A stretch of DNA of 64,000 bases from Silvibacterium dinghuense (lineage in GTDB: Bacteria > Acidobacteriota > Terriglobia > Terriglobales > Acidobacteriaceae). Positions within the stretch are counted from its first letter, which is position 1, and each line of letters begins with the position of its first letter. The translations under genes were made by a program, and so were the position numbers. Positions 56,802 to 64,000 of the stretch are shown here, piece after piece. Location: positions 1,364,001 to 1,428,000 of the forward strand of contig NZ_SDMK01000001.1 of assembly GCF_004123295.1 (NCBI RefSeq). Reading direction: 5' to 3'. A model generated the notes under the pieces. It saw nothing but the letters and a program-made list of their open reading frames with translations, did no database searches and was not told where the DNA came from.

Positions 56802-57797
56802 ATGTCGACTGCATTGCGTTCATTCTTCCTGCTGCTCACCGGGCTTCTGGCAACAGCCGCGGCTTCCGCTCAGGTCATGACCTCGCACAACTGGCAGCGC
56901 GCCCTCACCCAGGCCCGTAACCTGCTTCCAGACACATCGCTGGCAGGCGAACCCTATCATCTGCACTACGACCTGCACTTCCGCATCCCGCTCGACGGCC
57001 ATAGCAACCAGGAAGCCGACGCCACCTATGACGTTTACGTCGATCCGCACCGCTTTCGCCGCACCGATATGGCCTCCGGCAGCTTTCACATGACGGTCGT
57101 CGATGACCTGCAGCATCAAACCTCCTGGCACTCCATGACCGGAGACATGCCGCTCGGCCTCTACGACTTCGAAGACATTGTGCTCGAGCCACGGCCCGTA
57201 CTCTTCGCGCTCGAGCACAGCGCGACCCCGGCGCTGCTCCCCATGCACCGGCGGGTTCTCGAAGGCTCACTCTACGGCTGTGTGGATGACGGCGAAATGG
57301 CCATGCTGTGCTTCGATCCCTTCACGCACGTCTTTGCGCTCGGACAGATCCTGAACCAGACCTATGTCTACGCAGACTGGATTCCTCTGCGCAGCCACGC
57401 CATCCCTTCCCTCATCAGGATCTACGACGGCAAGACGCTCCTGCTCACGGCGAACGGCAAGATCGAAGTGTTTCACCGCTTTGCTCCGCTCTTCTTCACG
57501 CAGACCGCGCCCACCCCGCCTACGCCTATCGAGAACCGTCCCGTGGTCAGCTTTCCGCAGCTCAAGGCCACACCCTGGTATGGCAATGCATCCCTGCGCA
57601 TCACCGTGGATGAGGAAGGAAAGGTGAGCCATACCGAGCTTGTCGAGATCGACAACAACAAGATCAAGCACGCGGCGATGAACTTTATCCGCGATCTGCG
57701 CTTCCGCCCCGCGAGCGAAGCACCGGGCACGCCGGCGACTTTTACGACGCTGTTCTATCTCCGCTATCTGCCGCGGGCGAATCCTTCTCTTCGATGA
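56802..57797 (+). CDS. Secreted protein with a TonB C-terminal-like domain
   Basis: 331 residues with a signal peptide (MSTALRSFFLLLTGLLATAAASAQ). The middle is a beta-rich acidobacterial domain of unknown function (HLHYDLHFRIPLDGHSNQEAD, ATYDVYVDPHRFRRTD). The last 70 residues (ASLRITVDEEGKVSHTELVEI, then AAMNFIRDLRFRPA) look like the TonB C-terminal fold. It has no TonB-style membrane anchor, so an energy-transducing role is unproven. Its 3' end overlaps the next, opposite gene by 56 bp. Confidence 0.65.
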   Translation: MSTALRSFFLLLTGLLATAAASAQVMTSHNWQRALTQARNLLPDTSLAGEPYHLHYDLHFRIPLDGHSNQEADATYDVYVDPHRFRRTDMASGSFHMTVVDDLQHQTSWHSMTGDMPLGLYDFEDIVLEPRPVLFALEHSATPALLPMHRRVLEGSLYGCVDDGEMAMLCFDPFTHVFALGQILNQTYVYADWIPLRSHAIPSLIRIYDGKTLLLTANGKIEVFHRFAPLFFTQTAPTPPTPIENRPVVSFPQLKATPWYGNASLRITVDEEGKVSHTELVEIDNNKIKHAAMNFIRDLRFRPASEAPGTPATFTTLFYLRYLPRANPSLR

Positions 57798-58041
57798 CCA
57801 GCCGGTCCTCTGCGCCCAGGTATCCCTTGCCGCGGAAGCAGTCTTCCATCTCCGCCCGCAAGACATCGAGCGGCACGCGCAGCCCGGCCTCGAGCAGTCC
57901 ATGGCCTATCGGCAAAATGTCGTCGAAGACCGTGTGACCGGTCAGGTTCCGCAGGGCGAAACTGTCGAGCCAGGCCACCGGACAGGCATGCCGCTCTCCG
58001 GACGTACCTGCCCACTCAACGCGCAGCTTACGCACGAACAT
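57742..58041 (-). CDS. Small protein of unknown function
   Basis: 99 residues from the ATG at 58041, with GGAG 6 nt upstream. MFVRKLRVEWAGTSGERHAC begins the frame and LTGHTVFDDILPIGHGLLEAG follows. It is acidic overall with codon usage typical of the genome. No family recognised. The last 18 codons are antisense to the secreted gene. Confidence 0.5.
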   Translation of the reverse strand: MFVRKLRVEWAGTSGERHACPVAWLDSFALRNLTGHTVFDDILPIGHGLLEAGLRVPLDVLRAEMEDCFRGKGYLGAEDRLVIEEKDSPAADSGDRTAS

Positions 58042-58112
58042 GGATCTCTCCATCACGCTACAAAGCGCCGGCAGTTGGCAACCACTCGAAAAGGAAAAAG
58101 CTCTTTGTCTGC

Positions 58113-58508
58113 CTAAGGCAGCGGCTGCGCGTCGTCGGTCGGGATCAGCGCCGGCAGCCTGCTGGTATGCCCAGCCTCGTGCAGCACGGCGTCCAGATGC
58201 CCCAGCACCTCGTCCACCGTCATGGTGTACATCTCGCGGCCATTATCGTAGCCGGTCTCGATGGCCTGCTTCAGATAGCGGCCGGCGATCTGCACCGCCA
58301 GGGCGTCGGTAATCACCTTGCCCGTCCGCTTCTTCTGCTCCACCCACGCCGTGCACGGCATCGCCATCCACACGGAGCGACCGTTTACGTCGAAACGTAC
58401 ATCCACAGCATCGGCATGACGGGTGGCAATGGCCACCACGTTGGCCGTCCAGCGGCAATGCAGCGACTCGCCGCTCCACGTATCGGTCACCTGGAAGTCT
58501 TCGTACAT
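58113..58508 (-). CDS. Protein of unknown function
   Basis: 131 residues. The pattern is beta-strands with WTANVVAIATRHADAVDVRFDVNGRSVW, then a helical half (AVQIAGRYLKQAIETGYDNGREMYTMTVDEVLGHL). No signal peptide, no recognised motif. It sits 71 bp upstream of the previous small gene in the same direction, so the two may be one unit. Confidence 0.55.
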   Translation of the reverse strand: MYEDFQVTDTWSGESLHCRWTANVVAIATRHADAVDVRFDVNGRSVWMAMPCTAWVEQKKRTGKVITDALAVQIAGRYLKQAIETGYDNGREMYTMTVDEVLGHLDAVLHEAGHTSRLPALIPTDDAQPLP

Positions 58509-58742
58509 GACACCACCAGCCTAATGGCACCTGCTCCGGCCAGCAAGTCGTCTGCGCCTTTTCTCCGTTGAAATTTCTGCGCTCATCCCCGCCAGCATCG
58601 GGGTCCGCACCAAAACTCTCAACATTGCGTCATTTTCTCGAGGGAAAGAAACAAATTTTCTGCGCCTCCATGCGTCCAATTGTTGTCGTATGAGTAACCC
58701 CCACCCGGCTAGCCGGATTTTCCCTGTAAGGAGCCTCGTGCA

Positions 58743-59138
58743 GTGAACCACTCCGAACACACCCTGCCCAACAACCCGAACCGTCTTTACGAAGAGAAGC
58801 TGCAGCAGCAAAAGCGCACCCTCGAATCCAGCCTCCGCGCCACTGTCCGCCAGGGGCGCCAGAGCGGCGCCGAGGAGACTCTCGACCCAGCCGATCAGGC
58901 CGTCTTCTCCTACGAAAAGGAGCTGCTCTTCAGCCAGGGAGCCACCGGCCATGCGCAGCTCAATCTCATCCGCCAGGCCCTGCTCCGCATCGAGGACGGC
59001 TCCTTCGGGGAATGCCAGCACTGCGGCGAGCGCATCGGCTCCAAGCGCCTCGAAGCCGTTCCCTGGTCCCGTTTCTGCATCGGCTGCCAGGAGAGGGTAG
59101 AACGCGGCGAGCTGGACGACTCGGTCCAGGCGGCGTAA
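58743..59138 (+). CDS. TraR/DksA-type C4 zinc-finger protein
   Basis: 131 residues from a GTG with AAGGAG 9 nt upstream. A coiled-coil half (about 15-90) is followed by the zinc finger CQHCGERIGSKRLEAVPWSR and CIGC. DksA-like proteins enter the RNA-polymerase secondary channel and act with ppGpp. The tip residues of the coiled coil are not plainly those of E. coli DksA, so the exact role is open. Ends at a family F repeat. Confidence 0.85.
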   Translation: MNHSEHTLPNNPNRLYEEKLQQQKRTLESSLRATVRQGRQSGAEETLDPADQAVFSYEKELLFSQGATGHAQLNLIRQALLRIEDGSFGECQHCGERIGSKRLEAVPWSRFCIGCQERVERGELDDSVQAA

Positions 59139-59146
59139 GGGCAGGG

Positions 59147-59295
59147 TGTCAGGGGATAGGGTATGGGGCGTAGAAAAACCTTCCCAGGTTCAGAGGCGAT
59201 GGATGCCCCTCTGCATTCTGAGTACCCAAGTCGCAGAATCGAGACGTGGGGCACTCAGAGCTTTTCTATACCCCATACCCTATACCCTGAATTTG
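59147..59295. repeat. Family F bracket with a degraded A copy inside
   Basis: CAGGGGATAGGGTATGGGG at the left and CCCCATACCCTATACCCTG at the right are inverted; inside lies a partial A hairpin (GAGACGTGGGGCAC). It lies between the DksA-like gene and the DUF177 gene. Confidence 0.75.
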
Positions 59296-59348
59296 ACCCG
59301 CCGCCCCCTGAATCCTTACTCTCGGAAGAGAACTTCCAAAGGATTGCC

Positions 59349-59900
59349 ATGCAGATCACGGTGCTCGATCTCGAACGGGAGCCGCTCGAATTTAACCTTG
59401 CGCTACCCCCCGGCGCCATTCAGTACGGCGAGGAAGTGACCCAGACCGGCGATCTCGCCGTAAAAGGCCGCGCCGACCTTATTGAAGAGCATCGCGGCCC
59501 TCGCGACATCGTTTCCGACATCCGCCTTCGCGCCAGCTACAAGGGCGACGTGGAAATCTCCTGTGCCCGGTGCCTCGAGCCTGTGCCCCACGCCGTTTCG
59601 GGCGAGTTCGACCTGATCTTCCGGCCGCTTGGCGCAGACAAAGACGGCGGCGAGCATTCGATCTCGGCATCGGAGACGGAAATCGGTTATTATCAAGATG
59701 GCGGTCTTGCGCTGGAAGACGTGTTACGGGAGCAGGTGCTTCTCTCCCTCCCCGTTCGAACACTCTGCCGTGAAGACTGCAAAGGACTTTGCCCGCACTG
59801 CGGCCGAGATCTGAACTCCGAATCCTGCACCTGCGAAGCGGCTTCGTCCGATCCACGGTGGTCGGCGCTCTCAGACTTGCGCAGCCGGATCAAATCGTAG
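59349..59900 (+). CDS. yceD: DUF177 (YceD-like) protein
   Basis: 183 residues from ATG 59349; the frame extends upstream through a repeat but similarity begins here (MQITVLDLEREPLEFNLALP). The core SYKGDVEISCARCLEPV and the Cys-rich end (CREDCKGLCPHCGRDLNSESC) fit YceD, which is encoded before rpmF in many bacteria and is linked to 23S rRNA processing. Order DUF177-rpmF-plsX is conserved. Confidence 0.85.
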   Translation: MQITVLDLEREPLEFNLALPPGAIQYGEEVTQTGDLAVKGRADLIEEHRGPRDIVSDIRLRASYKGDVEISCARCLEPVPHAVSGEFDLIFRPLGADKDGGEHSISASETEIGYYQDGGLALEDVLREQVLLSLPVRTLCREDCKGLCPHCGRDLNSESCTCEAASSDPRWSALSDLRSRIKS

Positions 59901-59904
59901 TGTT

Positions 59905-59949
59905 TCGGTCCCTCAACCCGGCCGGCTGCCTTAAGGCGCCTGAACCGGC
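59905..59949 (+). promoter_or_regulatory. Leader element before rpmF, shared with gdhA
   Basis: TCGGTCC, CGGCC and TTAAGGCGCCTGAACCGG occur in the same order as in the gdhA leader, with a shorter middle part. A CGCC/GGCG stem closes on TGAACC here. Confidence 0.4.
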
Positions 59950-59975
59950 GAGGGATACCGCGAAAGGAATCTGCA

Positions 59976-60161
59976 ATGCCTAATCCAAAGCGGCGTCATT
60001 CCAAGGCCCGCACCGCCAAGCGTCGCGCCCATGATGCGCTGACCGCCACCGGCCTCTCCGAGTGCCCCAGCTGCCACGAGCGCAAGCTCCCTCATCGCGC
60101 CTGCCCCAAGTGCGGAACGTACAAGGGCCGTGATGTTCTGGAAGTCAAGGAAGCCAACTAA
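59976..60161 (+). CDS. rpmF: 50S ribosomal protein L32
   Basis: 61 residues, full length. MPNPKRRHSKARTAKRRAHD is the L32 start and CPSCHERKLPHRACPKCG is its four-Cys zinc ribbon. GAAAGGA lies 8 nt upstream. Followed by plsX after 9 bp. Confidence 0.96.
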   Translation: MPNPKRRHSKARTAKRRAHDALTATGLSECPSCHERKLPHRACPKCGTYKGRDVLEVKEAN

Positions 60162-60170
60162 CCCTACTCA

Positions 60171-61205
60171 ATGCTGATTGACATCGCTCTCGATGCCATG
60201 GGTTCGGATAAGTCTCCCGAGCCCGAACTCCGCGGAGCGATCCTCGCCTGCCGTCAGCTCCCCGTCCGGGTTCATCTCGTAGGGCCGCAGGAGTCTCTTC
60301 GCCGCGGCCTCCGGGATATCCTCGGGCGCGAACGCCTGCCCATTGAAATCGTCCATGCCAGCGAGCATATCGCCATGGACGAAAAGGCTGCGCACGCCGT
60401 CCGCGCCAAGAAGGACAGCTCGATGCGCGTCGGGCTGAAGCTGGTCCGCGAGAAAAAGGTCGCCGGCTTCTTCACCGCCGGCAATACGGGCGCTGCCATG
60501 GCCACGGCAAAGATGGTCCTCGGCGCGCTTCCGGGCGTCGACCGCCCGGCTCTTGCCATTGTGGTTCCGACGCTCTCCGGCAATCCTGCCATCCTGCTCG
60601 ACGTCGGCGCCAATGTCGACTGCAAGCCGCAGAATCTGGAGCAGTTCGCCGTTATGGGTGAGCTCTACGCGCGGAGTGTGCTCAAGATCAGCCGGCCCCG
60701 CGTCGGCGTGCTCTCAGTCGGCGAAGAGGAAGGCAAGGGCAACGACCTCACCCGCGAGGCCTACGCCCTCATCAAGCAGCTCCCCGTCAATTTCATCGGC
60801 AACGTCGAAGGCCGCGATATCTACAACGGCAACTGCGACGTGATTGTATGCGACGGCTTCGTCGGCAATGTGGCCCTCAAGACCTCCGAAGGTCTCACCC
60901 GGCTGGTCCGCGAGATGCTCAAGGCTTCGCTGACCACGACCGTGACCGCGCAGGTGGGCGCGCTGCTCTCGCGCAAGGCCTTCAACAACTTCAAACGTCG
61001 CCTCGACCCCTCGGAATACGGCGGAGCCCCGCTGCTCGGTGTCCGCGGCGTCTGCATCATCGGTCACGGCTCCTCGAACGACCGCGCCATCATGAACGGC
61101 ATCCGCGTCGCCGCGGAATTCGCGCAGGCCGGTATCAACGAGCGCATCGCGACCGAGTTCACCCAGAGCAATCCCGAAGAACAGCCCCCGGCCTCTAGCT
61201 TTTAG
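60171..61205 (+). CDS. plsX: Phosphate acyltransferase PlsX
   Basis: 344 residues. [17 protein letters not shown] begins the fold, [13 protein letters not shown] and [13 protein letters not shown] form the active-site region, [15 protein letters not shown] follows and [10 protein letters not shown] is near the end. It converts acyl-ACP to acyl phosphate, the first step toward phosphatidic acid with PlsY. It is in an operon with rpmF. The last residues ASSF and the TAG stop come from a TCTAGCTTTTAG tract like that at the end of ylxP. Confidence 0.94.
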   Translation: MLIDIALDAMGSDKSPEPELRGAILACRQLPVRVHLVGPQESLRRGLRDILGRERLPIEIVHASEHIAMDEKAAHAVRAKKDSSMRVGLKLVREKKVAGFFTAGNTGAAMATAKMVLGALPGVDRPALAIVVPTLSGNPAILLDVGANVDCKPQNLEQFAVMGELYARSVLKISRPRVGVLSVGEEEGKGNDLTREAYALIKQLPVNFIGNVEGRDIYNGNCDVIVCDGFVGNVALKTSEGLTRLVREMLKASLTTTVTAQVGALLSRKAFNNFKRRLDPSEYGGAPLLGVRGVCIIGHGSSNDRAIMNGIRVAAEFAQAGINERIATEFTQSNPEEQPPASSF

Positions 61206-61216
61206 CTCTTAGATGA

Positions 61217-61339
61217 GTTGCCAGTTTTCAGTCCCCACCTACTGAGGACTGACAACTGGCAACGACCTCCAGCTCTGGCACAGACCAGAAGCACCGAGAA
61301 TCAGGGTGCCCCGTCCAAGCTCCGCTTGGGCGGGAGGCA
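61217..61339. repeat. Inverted repeat and family B hairpin
   Basis: GTTGCCAGTTTTCAGTCC faces GGACTGACAACTGGCAAC at 61217-61263, which could terminate plsX. A B copy lies at 61303-61339. Confidence 0.65.
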
Positions 61340-61376
61340 AGCCCCCGCGCTCCCCCCGATCTTCCAACACCCTGCT

Positions 61377-62753
61377 TCAGCCCATCTCCCGCAGCAGCCT
61401 GCCGATCGGCTCGGAGCCGGGAAAACGCTCCATGCCGGAATCCAGAATCTTCCGGGCCTGATCGCGCCTGCCTATCCGCATAGAAAGTGCCGCGGCACGG
61501 GAGAACAACGGCTCGCTGGCAAAGTGCTGGAGCACCGCCTCGGCAGCCTCCGCTGCTTCCGCATCCCGGCCGGAGAGAACCAGCGCCCTGACCAGGCGCT
61601 CATGGCAGTCCAGATCGTCAGGCAGGGCTGCGAGGGCGCGCCGCAGCTTGCCGATGCCTGCCTCCTGCCGACCCGTCTTTACTTTTAGTCCGCCATCCTG
61701 CCGGGCCAGCCGGACCTCGATATACCCCAGCTTGCTCTCGATCCGCGCCTCACGGCCCGGCGCAACGCTCCCGGATCGCACCAGCCTGAGGGCAGCGGTA
61801 AACATGCGGCGGGCTTCCTTCAGCTTGCCCAGATCGTGAAGAGCATCGCCGGTAAACTCCGCCTTGTACGCGCCCTCGCTGCCCGTATCCGCAATATGGG
61901 AGATCACCGCGATGGCCTCCTCATATTGCTTCCGGTGCAGGAGGATCTTCGTCATGCTGATCCGCGCATCGGCATGAGAGGGCTGCAGCGCGAGCGCCTT
62001 CCCAAAGGCATAGAGAGCGCGGTCTTCATCCTGGAAGTGGAGCTGCTCGGTGGCGCCAAGCTGTACCCACAGGCCTACCCGCGATGGCTCCTCTTCGAGG
62101 GTCCGGCGCAACATGGAGCGGTAGTGACGGTGCTTTTCCAGGATGTCCTCACTCGTCTTCAGGTGCCCGAAGTGATGGATGACCCACGGCGTCGGGATCA
62201 GGGTGAGATTTGCGGCGGCAAGCTGGTGCTCCACGACCTCGTGAATCCGGCCCCGGAAAAAGATGCGGGGATCGCGCCGGAAGAGCCGGCACAGAGGGTT
62301 GTCGAAGCAGGATTTCGCGATTCCGTCCGCGCGCGGATGGCCGCCGGCGAACTCTCCCTCAAGTTCCCGGGTGGCCGTTCCCAGCACATACTGAAACCTG
62401 CCCTTCAGATAGTTCCGCTGGATGAGAGAGAAGCCGCCAACGGTCTCGGGAGAGCGCAGCAGGTCCGGAATCTGCCCCCGCGCCTCCCCGGAAAGCTCCT
62501 CGTCTGCGTCGAGCACCAGCACCCAATCCGTGGCGAGATGCTGGAGGCAGGCGTTCCGTGCCTCGGCAAAGTGCTGATTCCAGGAGATGGAGACGATCTT
62601 CGCCCCGAATTCGCGGGCAATCTCAAGGGTGCCGTCGGTCGAGCCGGTATCGGCGATCACGATCTCATCGACGAGAAAAGCCACGCTTTTGAGGCAATCC
62701 CGGAGGTCCTCTTCGGCGTTTTTGACGATCATCGACAGGCCGACTGTCGGCAT
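61377..62753 (-). CDS. Family 2 glycosyltransferase with C-terminal TPR repeats
   Basis: 458 residues from ATG 62753; GGAGGGG lies 5 nt upstream, better than the ATG 11 codons earlier. The GT-A domain (about 1-220) begins MPTVGLSMIVKNAEEDLRDC, with IADTGSTDGT and the metal motif DADEE (in VLVLDADEEL). About 235-455 holds tetratricopeptide-like helices. It resembles SunS/WcaA-like enzymes that add a sugar from a nucleotide donor to a lipid or protein. Donor and acceptor unknown. Confidence 0.85.
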   Translation of the reverse strand: MPTVGLSMIVKNAEEDLRDCLKSVAFLVDEIVIADTGSTDGTLEIAREFGAKIVSISWNQHFAEARNACLQHLATDWVLVLDADEELSGEARGQIPDLLRSPETVGGFSLIQRNYLKGRFQYVLGTATRELEGEFAGGHPRADGIAKSCFDNPLCRLFRRDPRIFFRGRIHEVVEHQLAAANLTLIPTPWVIHHFGHLKTSEDILEKHRHYRSMLRRTLEEEPSRVGLWVQLGATEQLHFQDEDRALYAFGKALALQPSHADARISMTKILLHRKQYEEAIAVISHIADTGSEGAYKAEFTGDALHDLGKLKEARRMFTAALRLVRSGSVAPGREARIESKLGYIEVRLARQDGGLKVKTGRQEAGIGKLRRALAALPDDLDCHERLVRALVLSGRDAEAAEAAEAVLQHFASEPLFSRAAALSMRIGRRDQARKILDSGMERFPGSEPIGRLLREMG

Positions 62754-62872
62754 TTCCCCTCCCGAAGGAAGGGCCAGCAGGTGCACGGCCAGAGAATCCG
62801 CGGGAAAATAAGGGACTTATCAGCCGACGGCGCACCCCATGGAAATTTCCCTCGATAGAAAGCATTCGTTCG

Positions 62873-62909
62873 TGCCTCCCGCCCAAGCAGAGCTTGGACG
62901 GGGCACCCG
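62873..62909. repeat. Family B hairpin
   Basis: GTGCCTCCCGCCCAAGC faces GCTTGGACGGGGCAC. In the 552-bp region 62754-63305 this, the terminator below and one doubtful small frame are all I see. Confidence 0.75.
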
Positions 62910-62947
62910 CTTCTCTCTACCTGTCCCCTGTTTTGAGCCGCAAACGC

Positions 62948-62978
62948 AGAAAAGCCACCGCTCAGCGGTGGCTTTTCT
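62948..62978. terminator. Symmetrical hairpin terminator
   Basis: AGAAAAGCCACCG faces CGGTGGCTTTTCT around CTCAG. It has A- and T-runs at both ends and could work on either strand; no gene on the plus strand ends nearby. Confidence 0.6.
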
Positions 62979-63150
62979 GAAATCTTAAGGGCCAGTCACT
63001 GGCCTCCCGAAAAATGCCGCGGGAGCCTATAGCTTCCTCTGGCTTTGCACCCGGCCCGGGCAGAACCTCTTTGGGTTGCTGCTCTCGCGGCCGGTGCGTA
63101 TCTTCTGGCTCCTGTTTTTTGTTTTCTGGAGCCTCGTACGTCGCTGGCAC
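62962..63150 (-). CDS. Doubtful 62-aa hydrophilic protein
   Basis: A GTG-started frame with a weak AGGTAA upstream. The product is Pro/Glu/Lys-rich (APENKKQEPEDTHRPREQQP). Its end overlaps the terminator hairpin, which argues against it. No family recognised. Confidence 0.2.
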   Translation of the reverse strand: MPATYEAPENKKQEPEDTHRPREQQPKEVLPGPGAKPEEAIGSRGIFREASDWPLRFQKSHR

Positions 63151-63305
63151 TTACCTATAAAGCAATCGGTGTGCCAATCTCACGACTCCATTAAATCAAC
63201 GATATAGCCTGCTCTCGCCCTACGATACTTCCACAATCTGGAATTCATCCCATTTCTGAAAAATGGAAAACCATAGGTTTCTTCCAATATCACCGGCGAT
63301 ATCGC

Positions 63306-64000
<695 letters not shown>

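Overview
The window is high-GC chromosomal DNA of an Acidobacteriota member, most likely class Terriglobia (family Acidobacteriaceae). The case rests on a TIGR03435-type soil-acidobacterial protein, an Oar-like TonB-dependent receptor with an N-terminal carboxypeptidase-regulatory-like domain, a DUF6677 protein, a fused aroD-aroE gene, and dense palindromic intergenic repeats. The genus cannot be fixed from sequence reading alone. No rRNA, tRNA, CRISPR array, prophage or transposase gene was found.

Layout. 0-4 kb: small membrane proteins, a GNAT acetyltransferase, a 267-bp MITE and an ArnT-like glycosyltransferase. 4-14 kb: the translation/transcription operon rimP-nusA-infB-ylxP // rbfA-nrnA on the minus strand, interrupted between ylxP and rbfA by a repeat-rich block carrying a DUF7336 protein, a small GIY-YIG nuclease and a VOC protein. 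14-22 kb: a DinB-like protein, an exported S9 peptidase, a tiny Cys-rich protein between two direct repeats, then hemE-hemH-hemG and an aldo/keto reductase. 22-27 kb: trpG and trpE separated by unrelated genes, and the TIGR03435 protein. 27-34 kb: glutamate dehydrogenase behind a long leader, the large TonB receptor, and pgsA. 34-44 kb: a solitary GvpL/F protein, a coiled-coil membrane protein, aroDE, an M3 peptidase, an SDR enzyme and a PL5 alginate-lyase-like protein. 44-53 kb: an exported GH3 beta-glucosidase behind a LacI-type palindrome, an RluA-like protein, a blaI-M56 sensor pair, a FecR-like secreted protein and signal peptidase I. 53-64 kb: efp, an M20 amidohydrolase, acylphosphatase, apt, a DksA-like protein, DUF177-rpmF-plsX, a GT2-TPR protein and the end of a methylmalonyl-CoA-mutase-type subunit.

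The most unusual property is the intergenic space. I see at least seven recurrent families, named here A to G. A and B are hairpins sharing a GGGTGCCCC end and often form a two-hairpin unit of about 100 bp. C starts TCGCGACC and ends near GCGCAGCAG. D starts GTCATTCCGACC and ends ACCTGCGGTT, often as a head-to-head inverted pair. E is a GGGAGCCCC palindrome. F is a GGGGATAGGGT tract. G is a TCTAGCTNNTAG tract. They sit between most genes and in several cases supply the stop codon of the preceding gene. One D pair brackets the GIY-YIG nuclease gene with no other gene inside. The other D pairs look like empty versions of that unit, so a nuclease-associated repeat element is the main new hypothesis from this window.

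Functionally the cell appears to be an aerobic heterotroph of plant- or microbe-derived polymers (PL5, GH3, S9, M3, M20 and a large outer-membrane receptor), with ordinary haem, aromatic amino-acid, phospholipid and ribosome-assembly genes.
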